A DNA stretch of 64,000 nucleotides from an uncultured Lachnospiraceae bacterium (GTDB taxonomy: Bacteria; Bacillota; Clostridia; Lachnospirales; Lachnospiraceae), in NCBI GenBank assembly GCA_910579285.1, contig CAJTTT010000010.1:25670-89669 (forward strand), read 5' to 3'. The notes beneath the pieces are model-generated. The model saw only the letters and a program-made list of their open reading frames with translations. It made no database searches and was not told where the DNA came from. Positions within the stretch are counted from its first letter, which is position 1. Every line of letters starts with the position of its first letter. Position numbers and translations under genes: made by a program. Below, piece by piece: positions 9,116 through 17,498 of the stretch.

Positions 9116-9875
9116 GCATCTGGACCTTTCTCGCATTTTTGTCGGAAGTCTTTTTCTTCTTTTTCCTGCGGCTCCCGCCTTTACCCGGATTTTCCCGCAT
9201 CGGAATTAACGCCAGCGTGGAAAGTTCCAGATATTTTTCGATATCCTCGGAGGATTTGATCGTATCATCCAGAAGGAACCCTGCCAGAATCACACCGCTC
9301 ACCGCCAGACAGCCGAGTATGCCGCCCAAAAGTGTCCAACGCGCGCAGCTGGGCGATGCTTTCTCCGTGGGGAAATTGGCTGCTTCCACCATATTGACTG
9401 CATCGATGTCCATCACATCCTCTATATGTCTGCCAGCCGCTTCTCTTATGCTGTCGGCTATAGTCATTGCCACTGACGGATCGTGATCTTTCACTGTGAT
9501 GGAAATCACACGGGTATCTTCCTGCGCGCTGACAGAAAGTTTTTTCTGCAATTCCTTGTACTCCAGAGCAAGTCCCAGATTTCGGATTACCTCCTCGAGC
9601 ACATATCTGCTCCCGATCAGCTCTCTGTAATCCTTTGTAAGCTGGCTGCCCAACTGTACATCCGAGTAAGTGACTGCCGTATTTTCGCTTTTATTTAGAA
9701 TATAGATCTTTGTGGTGGATTCATAAGTCGGTGTAATCAGGTATCTGCTGATCAGAAAAGCTGCGAGCGCCGCAAGAATACCGACTCCCAGAATAAGCCA
9801 GAACCTCCCAAGAAGGACAGCTATCATTTCCAGCAGATCAATCTCTACCGTGCCTGTCTCTCTATTATCTTCCAT
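9102..9875 (-). CDS. Wzz/CpsC-type polysaccharide co-polymerase, kinase adaptor
   Basis: 257-residue membrane protein. Two transmembrane helices (about 24-46 and 184-206) enclose an extracytoplasmic region typical of Wzz proteins, with PTYESTTKIYILNK and the later NFPTEKASPSCARW just before the second helix. The cytoplasmic tail, SEDIEKYLELSTLALIP, is the usual adaptor that activates the separate tyrosine kinase, here encoded by the next, overlapping gene. It ends in a very basic stretch (RRKKKKKTSDK). Role: chain-length control and kinase activation at the membrane. Start is the ATG at 9875. Confidence 0.93.
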   Translation of the reverse strand: MEDNRETGTVEIDLLEMIAVLLGRFWLILGVGILAALAAFLISRYLITPTYESTTKIYILNKSENTAVTYSDVQLGSQLTKDYRELIGSRYVLEEVIRNLGLALEYKELQKKLSVSAQEDTRVISITVKDHDPSVAMTIADSIREAAGRHIEDVMDIDAVNMVEAANFPTEKASPSCARWTLLGGILGCLAVSGVILAGFLLDDTIKSSEDIEKYLELSTLALIPMRENPGKGGSRRKKKKKTSDKNARKVQMHGKG

Positions 9876-9904
9876 CCGTTTTTCACACCCTTCTTTGGTT
9901 CCGT

Positions 9905-10630
9905 CTATCCATAATTGCCCTGTATGAGCGCAGCTGCATTGTCTCTGAAAATCTCTTGGCTGTATGATTCCCCATATTTTTTCGCCACATAAGCGGCGGC
10001 TTTTGCCATTTTGGGTGTCCTTTTTTTATCATCATGGCAGTCTGTACCTACAAAGCTGACATATTCCCGCCCCAACAGCCATTTTACATGTTGTCTGCAT
10101 GTCATGCCGTTTTCTCCAGTGATGCTGGAGGCATTGACCTGCAGATGACAGCCCATGTCGTACAGCTCCTCTGCTCTTACTTTTTTTTCCATAAGACAGC
10201 GGTACCGCTCCACATGCGCCAAAATAGGAACATAACCTTCCGCGAGCAGACGATATGCCGCCTCGCGGATATAGGCATAATCCTCTGCCGGGCTGAATTC
10301 CACCAGGACACAGGCTGACCCCGCCATCGTAAACGCCTTTTCTTCCCGGAGCGCGTGGATCATATCTGAACTGTAATAAATCTCGTTACCCAGATAAAGA
10401 CGGGTGGAAATCCCGGCGGCATCCTTCAGGTTCTCCAGTTGATATAACGCCCGCCTCACGGTTTCGGGCCGCGCATTATGTCGCATGGGTTTATAGTGGG
10501 GTGTTAGAATGATGCCTTGTATTCCCTCCGCCTGTGCCCGTCTCAGCATCTCCAAAGTCATGGCAGAATTTTTAGCCCCATCATCCAGACCGGGCAGGAT
10601 ATGGGCATGCATGTCTATATATGAGTTCAC
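9905..10630 (-). CDS. CpsB/CapC-type PHP-fold tyrosine phosphatase
   Basis: 241-residue manganese-dependent phosphatase of the PHP family, the partner that dephosphorylates the CpsD-type kinase. The N-terminal metal motif is DMHAHILPGLDDG (His8, His10, Asp15/16). Further metal-site segments are ILTPHY, LGNEIYYSSDM, PILAHVERYR and FVGTDCHDDKKR. Start is GTG at 10630 with GGTGA upstream. It is the first gene of the visible exopolysaccharide operon, about 110 bases downstream of the predicted promoter. Gene order phosphatase-adaptor-kinase is the conserved cps arrangement. Confidence 0.93.
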   Translation of the reverse strand: MNSYIDMHAHILPGLDDGAKNSAMTLEMLRRAQAEGIQGIILTPHYKPMRHNARPETVRRALYQLENLKDAAGISTRLYLGNEIYYSSDMIHALREEKAFTMAGSACVLVEFSPAEDYAYIREAAYRLLAEGYVPILAHVERYRCLMEKKVRAEELYDMGCHLQVNASSITGENGMTCRQHVKWLLGREYVSFVGTDCHDDKKRTPKMAKAAAYVAKKYGESYSQEIFRDNAAALIQGNYG

Positions 10631-10710
10631 GATCGGTCACCGTCCCCGAAAAAACTTTTGCCCCAATCCGTATTATGGCCGCCCATTTCCACAGCTCATA
10701 TCAAGAATCG

Positions 10711-10735
10711 GACACACTAACAGTATTAGTGCGAT
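10711..10735. promoter_or_regulatory. Inverted-repeat operator candidate at the exopolysaccharide promoter
   Basis: CACTAA (10715-10720) and TTAGTG (10726-10731) form a perfect inverted repeat around a five-base centre. It lies just downstream of the predicted start point of the minus-strand exopolysaccharide operon. A related TACTAAT word occurs again at 10774-10780, upstream of the -35. The divergent XRE regulator is the obvious candidate binder, by inference only. Confidence 0.45.
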
Positions 10736-10743
10736 TTTTCTAT

Positions 10744-10772
10744 ATAATAACACTATAAATTTGTTTTAACAA
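10744..10772 (-). promoter_or_regulatory. Promoter of the exopolysaccharide operon
   Basis: Reading the minus strand, TTGTTA (10772-10767) and TATTAT (10749-10744) are separated by exactly 17 bases in a strongly AT-rich region. The predicted transcript starts near 10737 and leads into the phosphatase gene. Confidence 0.6.
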
Positions 10773-10928
10773 TACTAATATCTTTATTTTCTGAAAATAA
10801 TAGCAATATTACTTTCTGTATATAAATTCTGTTTCGAGGGAAAATCTTAAGGTAAGCAAAAACTGTGTAACCGAAATAATCCGCACATACCACATGTGAT
10901 TGATGCCATATATGGGAGAGAACAGGGC

Positions 10929-11255
10929 GTGGGAATAAACTATAAAATTCTTGGGAAAAACATAAAATATTACAGAAAGCAGAAAAATTTGACACAGGAA
11001 CAGATGGCGGAAAGTCTGGAATTGTCTGTCGGTTTCATCAGCCAGGTAGAGCGGGGCATTGCAAAGATGAGTCTTGACACACTGATTGATTTATGTGATA
11101 TTTTGGATTGTTCCGCAGGAGATATTTTGGACAGTGCACACATAAACTGCAGGGACAAGCTGTCAGAAGACCTGCTTTCTTTATATGAGCAGATTTCAAA
11201 AAAAGACCAGACCCTTTTTTACTATATGTTAAAGGCATATGTAGACCATTTATAA
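10929..11255 (+). CDS. XRE-family helix-turn-helix regulator
   Basis: 108-residue regulator with a complete N-terminal HTH_3 domain (about residues 4-62): LGKNIKYYRKQKNLTQEQMAE, then LSVGFISQVERGIAKMSLDTL. The C-terminal 40 residues form a short helical tail (LSLYEQISKKDQTLFYYML) that may dimerise. I chose GTG at 10929, with GGGAGAG upstream, over an earlier GTG without a ribosome site. It is transcribed away from the exopolysaccharide operon across a 300-base AT-rich spacer, so control of that operon (SinR-like logic) is likely but inferred. Confidence 0.85.
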   Translation: MGINYKILGKNIKYYRKQKNLTQEQMAESLELSVGFISQVERGIAKMSLDTLIDLCDILDCSAGDILDSAHINCRDKLSEDLLSLYEQISKKDQTLFYYMLKAYVDHL

Positions 11256-11338
11256 CGGTAAATGACCTGGCGCAGAAGAAATTCAGCGCTTCGTCAGACC
11301 GGGCAATTTGGGTCTGCCATTTCGGAATGGAGGAAATT

Positions 11339-12646
11339 ATGAGTGAGAATGATCAGAAATTTGCAGAAGGTTTATTACAATATCTGAATGACAGCCCGAC
11401 GGCTTTTCACGCTGTGAAAAATGCAGCGGCCATTCTTACAGAGAGCGGTTTCAAGGAATTAAAAGAAACAGAAGCCTGGTCACTGGAAAAAGACGGCAGA
11501 TATTTTGTTGTCAAAAATGGTTCAGCGGTAATTGCCTTTACAGTGGGAGAGGGCGATCTGGCGAAGGAAGGGTTTCGCATCATCGGTGCGCACACGGATT
11601 CACCGGGGCTTAAGATCAAACCGGGTGCCTGTACCGTTACGCCGGACGGCTATGTGAAGGTGAATGTGGAGGTATACGGCGGGGCGATTCTGCAGACATG
11701 GTTCGACCGACCGCTGGCGTTGGCCGGGCGGGTGATCGTGAAGGAAAACGGCACGTTGCGGGAAAAACTGGTTCAGATTGACAAGCCTGTTTTTATGATT
11801 CCGAATCTCTGCATTCATTTCAACAGGGATAAGAATGAAAAAGGCTCCTGCAATAAACAGACTGAAATCCTGCCGCTTCTGTCCATGAAGGAAGAAGGCA
11901 TGGAGAAGGACGATTATCTGCCGGCTCTGCTGCAGGATGAGGCGGGTATAAAAAAAGCGGACCTTGTGGATTATGAACTGTTTCTGTATGAGTACCAGAA
12001 AGGGATTTTTACGGGGAAAAAGCAGGAGTTTATCTCGGCATCCCGGATTGACGATCTGTCGATGGTCTACGCAGGATTGACTGCACTGACGGAAGCGGAG
12101 ACAGGAGCAGGCTGTCAGGTGCTTGCGGCCTTTGACAATGAGGAGGTGGGGAGCACCACAGCCCAGGGAGCCAATTCCGGGCTTTTGCTGCATATTTTGA
12201 ACCGCATCTGTAAGAATCTGGGGATGACGGATGAGGCGTATTTTCAGGCTGTTGCCAGCTCAACCTCGATTTCGGCGGATCTGGCCCACGCGGTGCACCC
12301 CAATTACAGCGACAGACATGATGTGGAAAGCCGTCCCGTGTTAGGCGGCGGCCCTGTGATCAAATATTCAGCGTCCCAGCGTTATGCCACAACCGCGCTG
12401 AGCGCCGCCTATTTTGTGGAAGCCTGCGAGCGGGCGGGTGTTCCTTATCAGAAGTTTGTGAACCGTAATGATATCGCAGGCGGTTCCACCATCGGCCCTG
12501 CGCTCTCCGGGCTGACTACCATTCCTGCGGTGGATATGGGGGCCCCGATTCTGGCGATGCACTCGATCCGGGAATTTGGGAATGTGGAGGATATGGTTTA
12601 TACGAGCCGGGCTTTTCTGGCGTACTATGAAGGCGGACAGCGTTAA
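11339..12646 (+). CDS. M18-family aminopeptidase
   Basis: 435-residue cytosolic zinc aminopeptidase (aspartyl aminopeptidase/LAP4 type), removing N-terminal residues from peptides. Metal-binding and active-site segments are in order: GAHTDSPGLKIKP, SRIDDLSMVYAGL, AAFDNEEVGSTTAQGA, HPNYSDRHD and a C-terminal IPAVDMGAPILAMHSIRE with the last metal His. Length is normal. Start is ATG at 11339, five bases after GGAGG; the ATG at 11327 is part of that ribosome site. It is a stand-alone gene downstream of the XRE regulator. Confidence 0.95.
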   Translation: MSENDQKFAEGLLQYLNDSPTAFHAVKNAAAILTESGFKELKETEAWSLEKDGRYFVVKNGSAVIAFTVGEGDLAKEGFRIIGAHTDSPGLKIKPGACTVTPDGYVKVNVEVYGGAILQTWFDRPLALAGRVIVKENGTLREKLVQIDKPVFMIPNLCIHFNRDKNEKGSCNKQTEILPLLSMKEEGMEKDDYLPALLQDEAGIKKADLVDYELFLYEYQKGIFTGKKQEFISASRIDDLSMVYAGLTALTEAETGAGCQVLAAFDNEEVGSTTAQGANSGLLLHILNRICKNLGMTDEAYFQAVASSTSISADLAHAVHPNYSDRHDVESRPVLGGGPVIKYSASQRYATTALSAAYFVEACERAGVPYQKFVNRNDIAGGSTIGPALSGLTTIPAVDMGAPILAMHSIREFGNVEDMVYTSRAFLAYYEGGQR

Positions 12647-12656
12647 GCTGCCCGCC
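12632..12656. terminator. Hairpin at the end of the aminopeptidase gene
   Basis: GGCGGACAGC (12632-12641) pairs with GCTGCCCGCC (12647-12656) with one mismatch and a five-base loop that includes the stop codon. There is no clear T-run, so termination between the convergent genes is only a possibility. Confidence 0.35.
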
Positions 12657-12672
12657 CGTTCTATGCAGAAAC

Positions 12673-13560
12673 TTATGCCTTTTTGACAGGAACCCATAAT
12701 TCGCAGAACAGATCTTTTTCACCTTTCTCAAAATAGATTTCATAGTCCGTATCGTCCGTCTGCACATAGCCGGTCTGAGGGGAAAACTCCTTGTAGAATT
12801 TGGTCCATGTCTCGCCGATGCAGTCACTGTCCGTGCCGATGCACTTGAACACGGCATAGTCGGCAGGCTCCGCGTTCCATAAGGTATAGCCGTTCTTCAA
12901 AAGCTTTTTTGCGCCTTCGGTATCGGTGTTTTCGTCCAGGATAATGCCGATGCCATAGTCAAAATGCGTCTCGTTTTCCCTGGTGGGACTGCACAGGCCA
13001 TAAATGTCCTGCATGCCCTCCTTCCGAAGCCGCTTCATGCGTTCGACCAGATTCTTATCAAAGCATTCCGTCCAGAAATCGGGGATGCTGCGGTCGCTTT
13101 CATCATTGACGATCTCGCTGGGAAAAGCCCTGACCAGTGCAAGAAACTGCTGAGCCTCTCTGTGTTCCATTCTGTAATTCATAATACTACCACCTTCCGT
13201 TATGATTTTTATCACAAGGGGATTGAATAAATGAAGTTTTGCGCCAAGTTTTTTTGCCTGCTTCGGCGTAGAACCGTGAAAGCGGGTAAAGGCTTTGGAA
13301 AAACTTTCCGGGGATTCATAGCCGTACTTAAATGCGGCGTCAATGACAGACAGATCCGTTGACTGGAGCTCCTGCGCCGCCAGCGTGAGACGGCGGTTTC
13401 GGATGTACTCATTGGCTGTCATTCCGACAATAAAGCTGAATGTGCGATGGAAGTTATAGTTGGACATGTGTATGCTTTTGGCTACAGCGGTGTAGTTAAT
13501 GTCCTCATAAATGTGTTCTTCCATATAGTGTATTGCCTGTTGAATCAGCTGCATTGACAT
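12673..13560 (-). CDS. AraC-family regulator with GyrI-like effector domain
   Basis: 295 residues. The N-terminal 105 residues are a standard AraC pair of helix-turn-helix motifs (AVAKSIHMSNYNFHRTF and AAFKYGYESPESFSKAFTRFHGSTP). A linker follows, then a C-terminal GyrI/SOUL-like effector-binding domain (MEHREAQQFLALV through ETWTKFYKEFSPQTGY and DYEIYFEKGEKDLFCELWVPV). Such proteins bind a small hydrophobic ligand or drug and control efflux or stress genes. Start is the ATG at 13560 with AAGGAAG upstream; the frame is open further but has no better start. It converges on the aminopeptidase gene. The target is not evident nearby. Confidence 0.9.
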   Translation of the reverse strand: MSMQLIQQAIHYMEEHIYEDINYTAVAKSIHMSNYNFHRTFSFIVGMTANEYIRNRRLTLAAQELQSTDLSVIDAAFKYGYESPESFSKAFTRFHGSTPKQAKKLGAKLHLFNPLVIKIITEGGSIMNYRMEHREAQQFLALVRAFPSEIVNDESDRSIPDFWTECFDKNLVERMKRLRKEGMQDIYGLCSPTRENETHFDYGIGIILDENTDTEGAKKLLKNGYTLWNAEPADYAVFKCIGTDSDCIGETWTKFYKEFSPQTGYVQTDDTDYEIYFEKGEKDLFCELWVPVKKA

Positions 13561-13937
13561 ATTGTTTTCTTCCTTTCCTGCCGCGCGGGCCCGGTCTTTA
13601 CTTGCTCTCCTTGTGTAAAACCATTGTACAGAATTGCAGAAGGTAAATCCTGTTCCTGTTTGCGCAAGTTTGTTCCGTTTAAATATTTCCTTAAAGTGAT
13701 GGAAACAACCATAACAGCACCTCTTTCGTCTGATTTTATCATATATCTGATTTTTGTTGTCATTTTTTCGGTATATGAAAAATAGCATGAAAAGCCTTAA
13801 AATAATAAAGTCAATAGGTTGTTGACGATTTGAAAAATTTGATAAGATAGTTGTGGATAAGAAGGCAGTCACTGAGGATTTCTTTATTTTAAGCAGCGGT
13901 TTGGCGGTCGCGCCGATTGGATGAAAGGAGAGAGGAA

Positions 13938-14474
13938 ATGAAACAATTTAGCTGGAAATACTATCTTATATTGCTGCTATTGCTGCCAGCTCTGCTGAAA
14001 GTGATGAGCTATATGTCATTTCTGGCGGCGGCGGCTCTGTTTCTGGGATATTTGACGTGGGTCTTGGCTTCCGGGTGTATTTTCTATATTTATAACAGGA
14101 GAAAAGGCGTGCGGAAGGGATTCTGCGTCAATTATGAATGGGAAGTGCTGACTATGCATTTTTGGATTGACACGGTACATAAGGAGCTGGCTGTCATATG
14201 TCTGTTAAATCCATTCTGTGTGCAGTATTTTGCGTTGGACAGCGTTGAGAAGATAGAGGGAGCCGTCACCCATGCGGGAAAAAGAAAAGAATATGCCTAT
14301 GGTGTATATTTTGATATTACCATCAACGGGAAGAAGACTAGCGTGGGCGTGGCCTCCTCCGGCAGAGGTCCTTTGATCAATACGGATTACAGAGATCGCT
14401 GTCTGGAAGAGATACGACAATTCAGGGATGTGATTTACAGGGCGAAAGAGATGAAAGGCGGCAGAGAGATTTAG
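13938..14474 (+). CDS. Small membrane protein of unknown function
   Basis: 178 residues. The first 65 residues form two closely spaced membrane helices (YLILLLLLPALLKVM and FLAAAALFLGYLTWVLASGCIFYIY), followed by a basic cytosolic turn and a soluble domain containing LDSVEKIEGA and YGVYFDITINGKK, which looks like a PH-like beta domain (by impression). Start ATG has GGAGAGAGG upstream. It lies just before the BlaI/M56 pair but upstream of that operon's operator, so co-regulation is uncertain. I recognise no family. Confidence 0.65.
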   Translation: MKQFSWKYYLILLLLLPALLKVMSYMSFLAAAALFLGYLTWVLASGCIFYIYNRRKGVRKGFCVNYEWEVLTMHFWIDTVHKELAVICLLNPFCVQYFALDSVEKIEGAVTHAGKRKEYAYGVYFDITINGKKTSVGVASSGRGPLINTDYRDRCLEEIRQFRDVIYRAKEMKGGREI

Positions 14475-14485
14475 AGAAGTTTGTA

Positions 14486-14541
14486 TTGACAAAGTGTGTT
14501 TACACGCGTAGACTATAGGTAGAAAGTCTACGCGTGTAAAC
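14486..14541 (+). promoter_or_regulatory. Promoter and perfect 16-bp inverted-repeat operator of the first BlaI/M56 pair
   Basis: TTGACA (14486-14491) and TAGACT (14509-14514) are 17 bases apart. A perfect inverted repeat, GTTTACACGCGTAGAC at 14498-14513 and its reverse complement at 14526-14541, is separated by 12 bases. It covers the -10 and start region. BlaI/MecI repressors bind TACA/TGTA-type palindromes in their own promoters, so autorepression is the natural reading. Confidence 0.75.
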
Positions 14542-14583
14542 ATTATGAAGCTAAGAGAAAGACTGCAAGGGGGGGAGATGTTT

Positions 14584-14955
14584 ATGAAAGAAACGAAGAT
14601 ATCCGACGCGGAGCTGGAGATTCTGGAAACGCTCTGGGCCGCAGGGGAGGCGTTGAATGCCAATGAAATTCGTGCGCGTCTGAATGAGAAAAAAGACTGG
14701 GAGCGCACCACGGTGCTGACGCTGATCCGCAGACTGCTGGATAAGGGCGTAATCGCACAGGAGAAACAGGGTGTTTACTATTATTCACCTCTCGTGGCGC
14801 GGAGTGATTATGTGAAAGAGGAGACGAAGAGCTTTCTTAATAAATTTTTTAAAGGCAATGCGAAAAATCTGGCGGCGGCTCTCATCGAGGATGAGAATTT
14901 GAGCAGGGAGGATGTGGAGGAGCTGAGAGATTATTTTCGAGAGAATTTCAGGTAA
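14584..14955 (+). CDS. BlaI/MecI/CopY-family repressor
   Basis: 123-residue winged-helix repressor. Visible are the conserved N-terminus ISDAELEILETLWA, the recognition region WERTTVLTLIRRLLDKGVI, the wing GVYYYSPLV, and a C-terminal dimerisation helix pair (EDVEELRDYF). Family repressors are cut by, or released through, the partner M56 membrane peptidase encoded next. I chose ATG at 14584, nine bases after a G-rich ribosome site; ATG at 14578 is an alternative. The perfect inverted repeat just upstream is its probable operator. Confidence 0.92.
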   Translation: MKETKISDAELEILETLWAAGEALNANEIRARLNEKKDWERTTVLTLIRRLLDKGVIAQEKQGVYYYSPLVARSDYVKEETKSFLNKFFKGNAKNLAAALIEDENLSREDVEELRDYFRENFR

Positions 14956-15020
14956 AAGAATTGCGGATTGACGAGTGAAGTGTGTGAGAGAAGAGTATCG
15001 TGCTTTTAGTGGAGGAAATT

Positions 15021-17441
15021 ATGGCGCAATTATTTTTTGTGGTTTTATCATTATCGTTATCCGGCGCGCTGGTGGGACTGTTGCTCCTGCTGTTTCGCCC
15101 GCTTACCGGCCGGTTTTTTGCAAAAAAATGGACGTATTATCTGTGGCTTTTGGTGCTTGTAAGGCTGCTTGTGCCGTTACATGCGGACATCAATTTGATG
15201 GGATATTTGTCGGCGGAGCTGACGGCGTCGGTGGCTGGACAGACCGATGCGGACGGAGCGCCAGGAGAGTGTGTACATGAGGGAACGGCGCCTGATGTTC
15301 TGCAAAGTGAGGAGAGAAGCACAGACAGTAAGGTGGAAAAGTCTGCCGGGACGGAGACTGACCATACAGAGACGGTGCAAACGGTATCGAATGTGGAAAT
15401 GGCTGGGACAGCCGGCAGCGGCACAGATGAAAAAACGGCGGGCGTAAGATGGGCACAGATTTTTCGTGTTGTGAGTATACTGTGGATTTGCGGGGTTCTT
15501 TTTGCCGCGCTGAAAAGGTTTTATGTTTATCGACGTTTTGCCAAAGAGGTTCATGCGGCAGGCGGGCCGCTCACCTTGGAAAAAGCCCTTTATAAAAGTG
15601 CGGAGATTCAGACGAGACTTGGAATTGGAAAAAGGGTGCCGCTCTATGAGAGCACGGCAATCAACAGTCCGATGCTGATCGGATTCTGGCGGCCGCGTAT
15701 TTATCTGCCGCAGGCAATGCTTACGGAGTTTACCGGGCGGGAGAACGATATTTGTCTGGTTCTGCATCACGAGTTTGTTCATTATAAAAGGAAGGATATC
15801 CTGTATAAATGGCTGTTTCAGGCCGCGCTGTGCGTGCATTGGTTTAATCCGCTGGTATATGTGTTTAGCCGCCGGTTTCATGTAGACTGTGAGCTTGCCT
15901 GTGACGAAACGGTGCTAAAGCTTTTGTCGGAGGAAGGGCGCAGGGCATACGGAAATGTGCTTTTGGATGTGGCACAGAAACATTGGTCTGAGAATGCGCT
16001 TTCTGGGAAAGATGGAAGGCTGTACAGCAATGTGCCGGCCATGACCCTTCTGGAGGAAAAGAGTACGTTAAAGGAGAGACTGCGTGGAATTGCGCGCTAT
16101 CATAGGAGAGGAATCGTAGTCGGGCTCTGCTCGGCGGCGGCGTTTATTTTGTTTTTCGGGGTGTCTGTCGTCTGTGGCGCGGCGGGTACCGAGCGCGGTC
16201 TCGGGGAAACGTTTGCTATGGGTTATAGAAAGGGTTTCATGGAGCTTACGGAGCATTTCTGGGAAAAAAGCGCGTGGTCTCAGATGTGGGGAGACTCCTT
16301 TGATCTGGCTCAGCCGATCCTGGTGAGCAGCAGCGGAAAGGCTTATCGGATGTATGATGATGACGCTCTGATTGCAGAAGACAGTAAAAACGACTGTTGG
16401 CGTGCGTGGTCATACATGGGCGGTGACAGCAGTGTGAATGTGAGTAAGTTTATGCTTAACGGATCCGATACGTTATGGATTTTTTATACCAACAAGGAGA
16501 CGACGGTTCAGGTTTCTTCTGTGTTTAAACGCTATGACGGCTGCTTTAAAATTGTTTGTGTCAGGCCGGATCAGACGGTGCAGACGCTCAATGAGAGCGG
16601 TGAGGAGAATACTGTGAAGATTACGCTTCCTCAAGGAAGAAATGTGATCAAGATGGTCGGGCAGAAGGCGAAGCTGGAGGCACTCGACATAACATACCGG
16701 GCGCTCAAAAAGGGAGACATTGACAGTATTTATGTGGATGAGAATGAGGAGTATGCTTATCAGGTTCTGAATGGGAGCCGGCCATTCGATTTATCCAGAG
16801 TGAAAGAGGTACTCCCTCATTTGGAGGGGGAAGAGATAAGCAGATTATGCCAGTATGCCTGGCAGGAAGAGGTTGTTCTATCAAAGAACAACTGGCAGGA
16901 GCTGTGGATTTATTCGGATGAGAACCTGACATCGCAGTATCTGCTGGAGGAGCTGCAGGCCGGAAGGATCAGCGAATTTGACAGTGGCATTTTGTGCGTC
17001 ATTGCTCCCTATATGAAGGAGGAGACCGTGAGCGAGTGCTTCCGATGCCTTTTGGAGCGCGGCGGTGTGTCCGGGTCGGACTGGGAGGATATCTTTATTT
17101 ATTCCGATTCGAAGAAGTCGGCACAGTATCTGGCGGAGGCGCTTCGCAGAGGAGGGGCGGACAGTTTCAATGATCAGATTCTGGATCAGATCTGCTTTCG
17201 GGTATCCACCAGATCCTTGACAGATATCGTGACGGCGTTAGACAAGGATCAGTTGTCCTTTGAAGGGCTGATGGAACATGTGCTGCCCTTTGTGCAGAAG
17301 CAGGAGGAGGCCGCGACATGCGTCTGCTATTATATCGACCTGGGAAATGTGCTTTCGGATGAGGAGCTTCGGAAGATAGAGGGTTATTTGCGTGAGCAGG
17401 ACTTTTACCGGGTTGTTGAATATAACGGGAAAGGAAAATAA
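15021..17441 (+). CDS. BlaR1-like M56 membrane metallopeptidase with long C-terminal region
   Basis: 806 residues. N-terminal helices (LFFVVLSLSLSGALVGLLLLLF and WTYYLWLLVLVRLLVPL) are followed by a Ser/Thr/Glu-rich extracytoplasmic segment, a third helix near residue 150, and the M56 zinc peptidase domain with HEFVH (His250, Glu251, His254) and DCELACDETV. A fourth helix near residue 370 precedes about 420 extracytoplasmic residues. This tail is not a penicillin-binding sensor; it contains an imperfect internal repeat (SDENLTSQYLLEELQAG versus SDSKKSAQYLAEALRRG). Start ATG at 15021 has GGAGG five bases upstream. It forms an operon with the BlaI gene. The signal and regulon are unknown; no beta-lactamase is nearby. 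Confidence 0.9.
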   Translation: MAQLFFVVLSLSLSGALVGLLLLLFRPLTGRFFAKKWTYYLWLLVLVRLLVPLHADINLMGYLSAELTASVAGQTDADGAPGECVHEGTAPDVLQSEERSTDSKVEKSAGTETDHTETVQTVSNVEMAGTAGSGTDEKTAGVRWAQIFRVVSILWICGVLFAALKRFYVYRRFAKEVHAAGGPLTLEKALYKSAEIQTRLGIGKRVPLYESTAINSPMLIGFWRPRIYLPQAMLTEFTGRENDICLVLHHEFVHYKRKDILYKWLFQAALCVHWFNPLVYVFSRRFHVDCELACDETVLKLLSEEGRRAYGNVLLDVAQKHWSENALSGKDGRLYSNVPAMTLLEEKSTLKERLRGIARYHRRGIVVGLCSAAAFILFFGVSVVCGAAGTERGLGETFAMGYRKGFMELTEHFWEKSAWSQMWGDSFDLAQPILVSSSGKAYRMYDDDALIAEDSKNDCWRAWSYMGGDSSVNVSKFMLNGSDTLWIFYTNKETTVQVSSVFKRYDGCFKIVCVRPDQTVQTLNESGEENTVKITLPQGRNVIKMVGQKAKLEALDITYRALKKGDIDSIYVDENEEYAYQVLNGSRPFDLSRVKEVLPHLEGEEISRLCQYAWQEEVVLSKNNWQELWIYSDENLTSQYLLEELQAGRISEFDSGILCVIAPYMKEETVSECFRCLLERGGVSGSDWEDIFIYSDSKKSAQYLAEALRRGGADSFNDQILDQICFRVSTRSLTDIVTALDKDQLSFEGLMEHVLPFVQKQEEAATCVCYYIDLGNVLSDEELRKIEGYLREQDFYRVVEYNGKGK

Positions 17442-17498
17442 AGGGAAATTGGCTGTGATATCAGAGATGGCAGAAAGGTATCAACAACAAGATAAAAG

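Noticed and set aside
14584..17441. Beta-lactam resistance operon, because of BlaI and BlaR1-like genes.
   Set aside because: No beta-lactamase or penicillin-binding gene is nearby and the M56 outer domain has no SxxK/SxN penicillin-sensor motifs.
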